Source of the DNA: Hirsutella rhossiliensis
Taxonomy: Eukaryota; Ascomycota; Sordariomycetes; Hypocreales; Ophiocordycipitaceae
Assembly: GCF_020360975.1 (NCBI RefSeq)
Contig: NW_025408679.1
Location: 372,001 to 436,000, forward strand
Direction: 5' to 3'
DNA length: 64,000 nt
This document shows positions 46,554-58,278 of the stretch, piece after piece; position 1 is the first letter of the stretch; every line of letters starts with the position of its first letter. The notes below the pieces were generated by a model that worked only from the letters and a program-made list of their open reading frames with translations, was not told where the DNA came from and ran no database searches. Both the position numbers and the translations under genes were made by a program.

Positions 46554-46916
46554 CTTACCCTTTAAAGGCTAGCTAGATCTTTCTATTAGTAAGGAAGTAG
46601 TTTAATTAGCTTATAAGAGCCTTAAAGAGGTTTAAGTCTTTTAAGACTCTTATAGGCTATTACTTTAATATAAAATTAAAGGCGCCTTTTATATTTAATA
46701 AGAAGGTACTAGTAATAGCTTTCTTATTAAACTCTTACCTTTTTAAGATATAATATAAAAGGAGAAAAGCTATATTTATAGCTAACTACTATTCTTATCC
46801 CCTTAACTATATAGGATTTTAAAGCCTAGCTATATTCGCTAAGTAGCTTAGCTAAGTAATATAAAGCCTTTTAAGGACTTTTTTAAAGTAGTTAAGTAAA
46901 CTTATAACTTTATAAG
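46554..46916 (-). mobile_element. LINE copy 1, continuation beyond Copia A2
   Basis: The minus strand matches about 58290-58650 of the plus-strand LINE, up to the GGTAAG next to the Copia edge. At 46916 it stops at the start of family D copy 2, so this LINE lacks roughly its 5' half. Confidence 0.7.
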
Positions 46917-47515
46917 TATCGCGAAGTATAGCTTAATTTTATAGTTCTTAAAGATATCTTTTAATAAAAGGGACCTAAGAAGCTAAAAATATAGTTTAAA
47001 AGAAAGAGCTAAAAAGAAGTATAAAAAAAATAGTAAGGGTAAAAGGGGAAGTAAAAGTAATAATAGCTTCTTATAAAGCTAGTAAGAAATAAAATAAATA
47101 TACTAGTAATAGCTAGAAAGGAAGGGAAAAACTAGTAAAAAGCTTAGTAATTAAGAGGATATTAATAGCTTCTTTAAATAGGATTTCTTTTATTAATTAA
47201 GATACTAAATAAGTATAAAAAGAGGCGTTAAATAAAAGAAAGAAGGATAGTTAAAGTAATAAAATAATTACTCCCTTACTATAATTACTACCCTTATAAG
47301 AATTAAATATATCTACCTTACCTATCTAACCCCTTACTTTTAATTTTACCTTTATATATTTTATATATACTTTTTATATCTTTCTTCTTAAGAGTTATAA
47401 GCTTAGGAAGAATAAAATTCCTATACTATTTAGCTACTATAAATAGTACCTTTCTTATATCCTTTAAAGCTTTTTTCTTTACCCCTTTTACTAAAAAAAA
47501 CCGATCTTTAACTAA

Positions 47516-49398
47516 CCTTTTATAAGGGCTTTTACCTTATATAAGCTTAAACTAAGGTCTAAGCTAAGTTTATATATAAGTAGCCTCCGCGCTTATATAG
47601 GCTAGGCCTATACTTCTTTTCCTTTTCCCTTTTATAGATTATTAACCTTCTTTTAATAGACCGTACCTAAGCCTATACCTCTACCTACTCTATAGTAGTA
47701 TAATTTACTTTTTATTTTACCCTCTTTATATCCCTATATATAGAATAGCTATCTTTAGCTGCTTTTAAAGCTAACGTTTAATTACCTAGTCTAGCTAAAC
47801 CGCCCGCGCTAATATATATATACGCGAAATATCTATACTCTTATAGTCGTAAAATTAAAGCGAACGTAATACTTAGTTTACCTAGGTAATTAAGAGCCTC
47901 TTATAATAATAGGGCTCTATATAACTAAAAGCGGTACTACTATACCTTAGTAAGTTTAATAGCTTCTCCGCGGAGCTTAAGCTATAGCTACTTTATATAA
48001 AAGTAAAGCTCTATATTAATAGCGCCGTAATAAGGGATATCCGCGCTTAATTTAACTATCTTTACGCGAGCCTATCCTTACGCTTATAAAGGTATCTCTT
48101 ACTATTTATATATACTAGTATAAATAGACTAGCCGACCTCCTTATAAAGCTCTATACTAATTATAGCGAACCTAATATAGCTATATTAGTAAGCTAGGAG
48201 CTTATAATACTTTATTAAAAGTAAAGTAAAGCTATTCTAGCTTACTTTATATAGTTTAAAGAGGTACTTTATCGAGTAAAGGTATATAGCTAGCTTAATA
48301 TAGTAAAGTATAATTACCTTATTATAAGCTTAAATATAAATTAGTATACTTATCTAAGTAAAAGGTCTATACTACTAAATATATATACTAATCTTATTTA
48401 CCTTCTTTATAAGCTTAGTAGTAATAAGTTTCTTTTTTTATCTTCTTCTATAGTATAAGAAGAGGATAACGCTAGTAATACTATAGATATCTCTATCTCT
48501 ACCTTAAGGACTAAGGATAGAAAGAGGTAGTAATAGGAGGGTTACTATATAAGCTATAGTAGTAAATCCTATTAGTTTTTAAAGTACCCGCGCCTCTTAG
48601 TATAGGTAAACGTACTTTAAGTAGTAAAAGGGTATACGTACTAAGATAGAAAAGAGGTTAGGTTCGACGATAGTAACTTTAGTAATAAGTAATCTTAGTA
48701 ACGCCTTTATAGGCTTTATTAGCGTCCCTTTATATATAGTAGTAGCTACTATATAAATAGGACGTATACTTATAGCGACTAAAAGAGCGGCTAAGATATA
48801 AGAAGGCCGCTAATATAATATAACTATAGTAAAAGGGAGTGCCTATATAGCCCTATATAAGAGGGAGTAAAGCCTTATATACCGGAATACGATCCCTTAT
48901 ATTATAGTACTAAGAGCTACTACTATACGCCGATATAAGGGGGGCGGGATACTATAAGCTTATTAAAGCTAGCTACGTGCTATTTTATATACTTTTACTT
49001 CTTAGCTAAAAGTTCTAAAGCCTAACTCTTAAGGCGCGGCCCTTACTAATAATATAGTTTATCTAAGAAGCTTACTTAAGAGGGTATTATATATTATTTA
49101 CTAATGTTTTTTCCGCGACTAAGTATATATAGTCTATATAAGGGTTCTATCCCCCTAAGCGCGGTATTAGGTATTATTTAAAAGCGCGCCTTTTTAAAAG
49201 CTAGGTAGGGGTATAATATAAGGGCTTTTACCTTATATAGGCCTAGACTAAGGTCTAGGCTAAGTCTATATATAAGTAGCCTCTACGCTTATATAGGCTA
49301 GGCCTATACTTCTCTTTCTTTTCCCTTTTATAGATTATTAAACTTCTTTTAATAGACCGTACCTAAGCTTATACCTTTACTTACTTTATAATACCTTT
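47516..49398 (+). mobile_element. Short LTR element, family C, copy 1 (1873 bp)
   Basis: LTRs of 177 bp (47521-47697 and 49217-49393) start TATAAGGGCTTTTACC. Target duplication CCTTT is at 47516-47520 and 49394-49398. The ~1.5 kb interior has fragments of a former open frame (around 48530-48900) but no reverse transcriptase or integrase motif, so it is probably non-autonomous. Confidence 0.88.
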
Positions 49399-50261
49399 TT
49401 ACTTATTTTTCTATAATAATATTAAAAAGTAATTCCTTTACCGCCCTTATAGTTTATAAAACGATTCTTATAAAGCCCTAAGATTAAGATAAATAGGTAA
49501 AAGAGCTATAGGCTTATATAGATAGGACTATTTATAATTTAGTCTTTTTTAATAAGTAGGACTTTTTTAAGCCCCCTTTTTATCTTAAGGTATTAGAATT
49601 TATAAAAGTAGCTTTCTTTTTCTTTAAGCTAACCTTTATATAGTAAAGAGCTTTTTTTACTACTTTAAGGAACTATAAGAGTTACTATAAGGAATACCTT
49701 TATAAGATAAAGCTACTAACTACTATATATATAGTAATAATAAAATCTATAAGTATTATAAAGCTAATCTCTCTTTAAGAAAAAAAGACTCTTAAGTAAT
49801 AGCTTTTAAAGCTTAAGACCTTAATAGCTCCCTTAAAAGGCTATATAACTAACTATATTAAGAAGACTTATATAGTATACCTAGGAGCCTTTTTTACTAA
49901 GAACCTACTAGCTTCTTTATAGCTAGCTAAGTAAAAAGAAATCTTTAAGGAAGCTAACTAATACTTCTTAATAAAAACTCTTTCTAGCTAATAGCTATAA
50001 GATATATCTTTAATAATAAAGCTTATTAATAATAGTTACTTAACTATCTTATAAAAAGCTAGCTAAGAGCTAAATAAAGAAGCTATTAAAGTATAATAAT
50101 AAGTAGTCTTATTTCTTTATAGCTAGTACTTAACTTAAATAGCTCGACCTACTACCCCTTTAGCTATTATAGCCCCTCTTACTATAGCCCCTACTATTAC
50201 TTTTACTACTACCCTTTTAGCTCCTTCTCTTTTAAGAGCGTTAATACTATCTTTAATAGCT

Positions 50262-50645
50262 ACTTTTATTATAAAAAAGATATAGCCGCCTATTAAATAT
50301 AAGCGATAGCGTTAATTAACGTATATAGTATACGCGATATACCCCCTTAGGGATATTAGGTTAATTCGTCCTAGGATACCTAGATATCCTAGACTATAGC
50401 GGGAATTTTTATATAGGCAGGCTCTATACTAAAACCGCGCTTAATTACGCTAGCGGGACTCGAACTACGGGCCTTTCGGGTAGTGCGCGCTAGGCTAGCT
50501 AGAAGAAGTGCGTGCGTAGTTACTAGGAAGTTCCTAGAGGGGTAACCCCTCCGCCCGGGCTTATAACTATCACGAAAAAGATATAGCCGCCTATTAGATA
50601 TAAGCGATAGCGTTAATTAACGTATATAGTATACGCGATAACTTT
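50262..50645 (-). mobile_element. TRIM: 374 bp element with 73 bp terminal repeats
   Basis: Direct repeats 50267-50339 and 50568-50640 are flanked by ACTTT (50262-50266, 50641-50645). Nearly all differences between the repeats are C-to-T or G-to-A. On the minus strand GTTATAAGCCCGGG follows the terminal repeat, the same primer site as the Copia A elements. The 228 bp interior also has a tRNA-like GTTCGAGTCCC word (minus, about 50455) with an ACTAC/GTAGT stem beside it, and keeps more CA/TG than its surroundings. Confidence 0.82.
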
Positions 50646-53600
50646 AGTCTCGGCCTTATTAGTCTATCTAGCTTAAGTAGTCCCTTAATAAACCTTTTAG
50701 TTTATTAGTTAGAGAATTAAGGAACTAGTATAAGAGCGCTACTAAGAGGTATAGGCTAAAAAAGCACTTAGGTATATAGTACTAATATATTAGTAGGGTA
50801 TTAGTAGGGAATTATACCTACCCCGCTTATATATTATAGACTACTTACTATTTTAATAAAAAAGGAAAAATCCCTCTTCTTATAAGCTTTAGTCTTATAA
50901 TAAGGAGAATATAATATATATAGCGTAGTACCTCTAGCTATCTCTATTACCTAACTAATCGTACTATAATACGTATTCCCTTATAACTAGTTAAAATCGA
51001 ACCTTATTAAAATTAATAATAAGGGGTAAAAGAGGGGGGTTTTTAAATAAACCTTTTAAACTAAGATAAGGATTCCTTAAAGAAATAAAAAACTAAACGA
51101 AATAGCTACTTAGCTTAAAAATCCCTAGGCTATAGGTTATTATATTACTAATAGGTCTTAAAGAAAAACCGACTTAAAGGATTTAACCTTTTAAAGAAGC
51201 TATAAGAAATAATATAATAGTTTCTTAAAAAGGACCCTTTATTATAAAAAAAGATAAATAAGATTTAAGTTACTAAGAAATAGTAACTAATAATACTATT
51301 ACCTTTATTTAAGCTATAAATTTAAGGAAAATCTATTAATTTAGTAAATCTAGCTTTTATCTTCCTTATAAATTAATAAGACTACTTATTAAGACCCTTT
51401 AACTATTTCTTATAAAATTAGCTATCTTTAACTTTAGTACTTTTATTAATATTTATAATACCCTCTTATAATTCTAGTCCTTTAAAAAGGTATAAAAGGA
51501 ATACTTTATTACTAAGGAATTAACTATATAGATAAATAGATATAAAAGGGTAAATTTTATAATAAAATTACTAAATAGGTTTATATAAATTCTTTAATAA
51601 AAAAGGTAGCTTTTTACTTTTAATTCTTAATAAGCTTAATTTCCTTTTAATCTTTTTTAAGAGGAAGGAATCTTTTAAGATATAACTTTTAAGCTTAAAA
51701 TACTAGTTTAGAAAAAATAAATAATTAAGCTTATTAAGGAGAAATTTAGTTAATTTATTCTTAAATTTAAACCTATCTTTAAGAAAGAACCTCTTAAGAA
51801 GTTAGCTTTCCTCACTAAGAGAAGTAGGTCTATTATAAAGGACCCTCTTTTAATAGCTTAAAAAACAGTCTAAATATATATATATATATTCTTAGCTAAC
51901 CTTTTAAAACTAAGCTTAAAATATAAAATAAGTATATACTAAGAACCCTTATAAATAATATATTACGCCTCTTTAAGTATAGCCTTATATAGCTATTAAT
52001 AGTTATATAATATACTATTAAAGTTTATAAATTAAGTAAGGTTTTCCCTTATATAGATAGAAAACTCTTTCTTACCCTTACTAATTAAAAGTATATACCC
52101 CGTACTAATAAAATATAGCTTAGTATTATAACTATAGTTAGCGGGCTATAAAAGAGCTAGCTATATTTATATAATAAAGTAGCTTAAAATAATAGTTAAG
52201 ATAAAAAGTTATTTAAGCTTAGCTTACTTAAAGTATATATAAGCTAAGTAAGCCTTATATAAATAGATTACTACTTAGGAGTATAGCTTATAAGTAAGCT
52301 AGTAAGCTATAAAGGGGATTATAGCTAGGACTATAATCTAAGGATAGTTTTTATAGGTATATATAGCTACCTACTTTTACTCTTTTAAATAAATAGCTCT
52401 CTAGCTTTTAATATAAATCTTTATTATAATTCTATCTTTAATTTTAATTACCTAGTTATAGTTTATAGTCTATAACCTTTAACTTATTATTAATATAATA
52501 TATATATTACTACTTAAACTACGCTTTATTATATCTATTAATATAAACCCCTTAATAGGTTTATCCCTTAAGAATAATACTAGTCGTTATACTTAGACCT
52601 AACCTAGGACCTTAGCTTAGACCTAGGGAGGGCCCTTATAACCCCCCTAACTTAAGGGCTAAAATAAGTACCTTAAAGGCTAAGGCCCGCTTAAAAGAAG
52701 CTTTAGAAAGCTAACGCTATCTAAGGACTTTAAAAGGAAGGCCTAGGACCTAAGACTAAGACCTAAAGGATATTAAGATAAAAGATAATACCTAGCTTAT
52801 ATTAAAGACTAGCTTCTTTAGGCCTAGCTTAGCCCTACCTTAGGCTAGCTACTTTTAGCTTAACTAGCCTTTAAAGTAAGTAAAGAAGTAAAAGAAAGCT
52901 ACCTTTAATAGCTTTATTAGCCCTATACTTATTTAACTTATACTTTAATACTTATAGTAGACTTAGCTTTAGCCTTAGTACCTTTTCCTTAAGGACTAAG
53001 CTTAGGGCTTCTTTTAATAAGCCCTTTCAGCCCTTAAAAAGCTTAAAAAATTAAATATTTTTATAAGATACTTATAAAAGGGCTTAAGAAGGCAGCTATA
53101 AGGACCCTAGACTATTAATAGCCCTTATAATAGCTCTTATACTAGCTTAAGGCCGCTTAGTAGCTTAAAGCTATTTAAGGAAACCTTAAAGTAAGCTTAT
53201 AGGCTAAGGTTACTATAAAGAAGGCGCTTAAGGCCCTAGCTAAAAGGAATATAAAAGAGTACTTTTAACTTATTTTAAAGCTAAAAAAGGGATTACTAAT
53301 ACTAACTATTAGCCTTATTACTCTTTATAATAAGTATAATAAAGCTATAAGAGAACTAGCTATATTAGCTTTATTAACTTTAAATAAAAGTAATATAGTT
53401 ATAATAATAAAGGCCTTATATATAATAAAGAAGCTTTTAAAGTAATAAAAAAAGTAGCTTTTATACCTTAAGGAGCTACCTATTAAATTAGCCGACCTTT
53501 TTACTAGCTAAACTAAGCTAGTAGCTTAAAGTATCCCTAACTTATTAAAGACCCTTATCCTTAATACCTTTACTATAAAAGCTAAAACCTTTAGTAAGAT

Positions 53601-55000
53601 AAATATCCTAGGGTAGCTTAGGTAGCTAAGTACCTTAAGCTTAATATAAAAAGTAGGATCTATTATCTTTATAGTCCTTTTAAAGGCTATAAGAGCTAAA
53701 TACTAAAATAATATCCTTTATATAATAAGTCTATAGATTTAAGTTAAGGCCTATAAGGAATATAATATATATATATAGTATTATAAGTACCTTTCTTTTA
53801 GCTATAACCCTTAGACCTATTAATAACTTATTAAGTATACTTTTTACTTAGAAAAGTACTTAACTAAGGACTATAACTACCTTAGCTAAGGCTAGCTAAG
53901 GCTGCTTTTACTTTAAGGTTTAATACTATCGCTATAAGAGAGAGTACTTTATAATTAATAAGGTATAATATAGAGTTTATTAAGGAATAACTAAAACTTA
54001 ATAGCTATAGTCTTTTAATACTTATAGGGCCTTTAAGGCCCTTTAAGCTCTTTAAGCTAAAAGGTTTCCTTACTAATAGACCTTAAAGTAGCTATAGAAA
54101 GTACTTATTAAAGAAAAGGCTTAAAAAGGGCCTTAGTTATAGACCTTACTTTTTATAGCCCTTTTAAATAACTAACTTAAGCTAACTTTTACTTTTTAAA
54201 AGCTATAAGCTTAAACTATAAGCCTATAGCCTTTAAGACTAGCTTAAGGGGCCTTAATAGGCCCTTACTAGCTAGGCTTACTACCTATAATTATAGGAAA
54301 GTAAACTAAAAGATCTTTTTAAAATACTTAGTTAAGAAGGAATAAGACCTTTTTATAGCTATAAAAAGAGCTATAAAAAGAAACGACTTAAAAGGGATAG
54401 CTTCCTTTTTAATAAGAACCTTTATAAAGGCCTTAAATATAATAATACTAAAAAAAAGGCCTTATAAGGGATTTAAGCTTTAATAGACTAATAAGCTAAC
54501 TTACTTTTAAAAAGCCCTAAGCTTAGCCTAATAAGCTTATAAGCTAGCCTAAGATAAAAAGAGATAAAAGAGCTTTAGAAAGGCCTAAGATAGCTTTAAG
54601 TATATTATTAAAGCTATTAAAAAGTAATACTAAGAGAGCTTCTTTATAAAAGTAATAAGAAAAGATATCTTTATAGCCTTTCTTTATAATAAGGCTAAAG
54701 CTAACCTTACCCTTCTTAGTATCTTATATATAAAAGAAGGGATAAAGTTAAAAGCTAATACTTTTATAAAAAAATATTAAGCCTTTTTAATAACCCTTTT
54801 TCTAACCTTAGACCCTAGCCTTAGCCCCTTTTAAAGCTTAAAGAAAGAAGAGCCTCTAAGCTATATAAGTAGTAAGGGTATAGCTAAGTAAGACTAGCTA
54901 AAGCTAAAGGACCCTAAGATTAAGAGGGCTATTTTTAGCTCTTTTAATAAAAAGGCCCTTAGCTTAGACTCCCTTAGCTTCCTCCCTATTTAATATATAT

Positions 55001-55708
55001 ATAAGTATAAAAGAGAATAAGTAATAAGTATAGGATTAAGTAATCGATACTATAGGCGGAAAGATTAGTCGAAGGAGTATAAGGTAGGATTTTATCTAGA
55101 ATTTATAATAAGTATATAAGGGGCTAAATAATATATTAAAAGAATAGCGTTATAAAAGATACTTATAAGCTTACTTATTTTATCTATTACTCTTAAGGAA
55201 ATCCTTTATCTTTTATAAACTATTACTTACTTACTAGTAGACTAATTAGTTAGCTTTCTAGTATATTCTATAGTACTTAAAAAGCTTTATATATAGTATA
55301 TCTTTTTAACTTAGGGAGTAGTTTAATTATAGCGTAATAGTTAATATAAGACTATAGGTTTTAGTATAAGTAGTAGATTTAACTAGAATATTCTATACTT
55401 TACCTATTTTTATATTATAGATATCTTTAAAACTACTAAGCTAAAATAGATAATAAGGTATCTATTTTACTTATAATTAACTTATATAATTTATATAAAT
55501 TTTTATTTTATTAAGATAGGCTTATTTTAACTCCTTTTTCTTAAAGGAAGCTATAAATATTTAGTAGAGGTCTTTTATCTTTAAGGGTTATTCCCTTATA
55601 CTATATTATAAAGCCTCTTTTTACTAGCTTATTTTAAAGAGATTCCTTATACTTATTACTTCTTTATAATAAGGAAATAGGAATATAAGGGTATATTCTT
55701 ATAATAAA
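55001..55708. repeat. Solo LTR, family B, copy 3 (inverted)
   Basis: A 698 bp LTR (55006-55703), reverse-complementary to copies 1 and 2. Flanks are ATAAG (55001-55005) and ATAAA (55704-55708), the same target allowing one G-to-A RIP change. Confidence 0.85.
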
Positions 55709-55819
55709 GCTATCCTTATAGTTTTTAATAAGGCCTATAAAGCCTTATTTAACTAAAGATACTACCTTAAGGTATAAAAGGAAGCTATAAGAACTATACT
55801 TCCTAAGTAAAATAAGCTA

Positions 55820-58278
55820 AACTATATAAGGGCTTTTACCTTATATAGGCCTAGACTAAGGTCTAGGCTAAGTCTATATATAAGCGGCCTCCGCGCTTAT
55901 ATAAGCTAGTCTTATACTTCTCTTCCTTTTCCCTTTTATAGATTATTAACCTTCTTTTAATAGACTATACCTAAGCTTATACCTTTACGTACTTTATAAT
56001 AATATAACCTACCTTTTATTTTACCCTCTCTATATCCCTATATATAAAATAGCTATTTTTAGCTGCCTTTAAAGCTAACGTTTAATTACTTAGTTTAGTT
56101 AAACCGCCCGCGCTAGTATATATATATATAAAATATCTATACTCTTATAGTTATAAAATTAAAGCGTACGTAATACTTAGTTTACTTAAGTAATTAAGAG
56201 CTTCTTATAATAGTAAGGCTCTATATAACTAAGAGCGGTACTACTATACCTTAGTAAGTTCGATAGCTCCTTTATAAAGCTCGAGCTATAGCTACTTTAT
56301 ATAAAAGTAAAGCTCTATACTAATAGCGCTATAATAAGGGATATCCGCGCTTAATTTAACTATCTTTATATAAGCCTATCCTTATACCTATAAAGGTATC
56401 TCTTACTATTTATATATATTAATATAAATAAACTAGCCGACCTCCTTATAAAGCTTTATATTAATTATAATAAACTTAATATAGTTAAGTTAGTAGGCTA
56501 AGAGCTTATAACGCTTTATTAAAAGTAAAGTAAAGCTATTCTAGCCTACCTTATTATAAGGAACGGTGTTCCTACTATAAATAAAGCAGCTATAATATAC
56601 TCTCCCGATTATATAAGCTAATAAGTAGTATATTAATTATAGATAAAATCTTATCCTATAGAGCAAGAATCGCTCGTTATTTTATATGTTATTATATATT
56701 AAATGGGTTGCCGGTTATCGTACAATCGGGAATCGAAGGAACAGAGCTAGCTTAGAATGCTAGCTAAGACCTCTTAAGAACACCGGCACGACCAACCTCC
56801 TTTAAACACGAATATTAGTGGAACCAAAACACTTCTAGACTTACTCGAGGTATCACGGAATTCCCTAGTCTTAGGGCTATACGGCAGCTTAAATCTAGTC
56901 CCGAAAGGTTCTTCCGTTTAGCTATAATTGTCTATATAAGATAGTATGTCCGCTAGTAGATAGAGTAAGAATTATAAAAATCTTTAATACCTCTTCTATA
57001 TACTAATACACTACTAATAAATTCTATTAAAAATCCTACCTTATACTGCTTCTTCCCCTCTATTATATAGTCTTACGTAATTCCTTGATTTTCTAAAATT
57101 CCGCTTTTACTTATATACCTTAAGACTTATATAGTTTAAAGAGGTACTTTATTAAGTAAATATATATAGCTAGCCTAACGCGGTAAAGTATAATTACCTT
57201 ATTACGAGCTTAAATATAGATTAGTATACCCGTTTAAGTAAAAGGTCTATACTATTAAATATATATACCGATCTCGTTTACCTTCTTCGCGAGCTTAATA
57301 GTAATAAGTTTCTTTTTTTATCTTCTTTTATAATATAAAAAGAGGATAACGCTAGTAATACTATAGATATCTTTATCTCTACCTTAAGGACCGAGGATAG
57401 AAAGAGGTAGCGATAAAAGGGTTACTATATAAGCTATAGTAGTAAATCCTATTAGTTTTTAAAGTACTTATACTAAGAGGCGCGGGTAAATATACTCTAC
57501 GTAGTAAAGGGGCGTACGCGCTAAGATAGAAAGAAGGTTAGGTTCGACGATAGTAACTTTAATAATAAGTAATCTTAGTAACGCCTTTATAAGCTTTATC
57601 GGCGTCCCCTTATATATAGTAGTAGCTACTATATAAACGGGATATATACTTATAGTAACTAAAAAAGCGGCTAAGATATAAGAAGGCCGTTAATATAATA
57701 TAACTATAGTAAAAGGGAGTGCCTATATAGCCCTATATAAAAAAGAGTAAAGCTTTATATACTAAAGTACTATCCCTTATATTATAGTATTAAGAGCTAC
57801 TATTATATACTAATATAAGGGGGGCGGGATACTATAAGTTTACTAAAGCTAGCTATATACTATTCTATATACCTTTACTCCTTAGCTAAAAGTACTAAAG
57901 CCTAACTCTTAAGGCGCGGCCCCTACTAATAATATAGTCTATCTAAGAAGCTCGCTTAGGAGGGTATTATATATTATTTACTAACGTTTTTTCCGCGACT
58001 AAGTATATATAGTCTATATAAGGGTTCCGTCCCTTTAAGCGCGGTATTAGGTATTATTTAAAGGCGCGCCTCTTTAAAAGCTAGGTAGGGGTATAATATA
58101 AGGGCTTTTACCCTATATAGGCCTAGACTAAGGTCTAGGCTAAGTCTATATATAAGCGGCCTCTACGCCTATATAGGCTAGTCTTATACTTTTCTTCCTT
58201 TTCCCTTTTATAGATTATTAACCTTCTTTTAATAGACTATACCTAAGCCTATACCTCTACTTACTTTATAATAGACTA
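55820..58278 (+). mobile_element. Short LTR element, family C, copy 2, with nested solo LTR
   Basis: LTRs are 55825-56001 and 58097-58273, with target flanks AACTA (55820-55824) and GACTA (58274-58278), one G-to-A apart. Total 2449 bp; without the nested solo LTR and its 5 bp duplication it is exactly 1873 bp, the length of copy 1. Confidence 0.9.
56550..57130 (+). repeat. Solo LTR of Copia family A
   Basis: A 571 bp LTR (56555-57125) flanked by CTTAT (56550-56554, 57126-57130). The empty site is visible at about 48246-48250 in family C copy 1 (TTTAT). It is less RIP-mutated than most other copies and close to the LTR at 19279. Confidence 0.9.

Larger units (their letters stand above)
46917..52591 (+). 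mobile_element. Unclassified repeat family D, copy 2
   Basis: Segments 46917-47520, 49399-50266 and 50646-52591, interrupted by an LTR element and a TRIM. It matches copy 1 at both ends and across the site where Copia A1 sits in copy 1, but its middle (about 51150-52080) does not align obviously with copy 1. 51250-52100 is very AT-rich with no readable frame. No diagnostic protein motif found. Confidence 0.6.
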
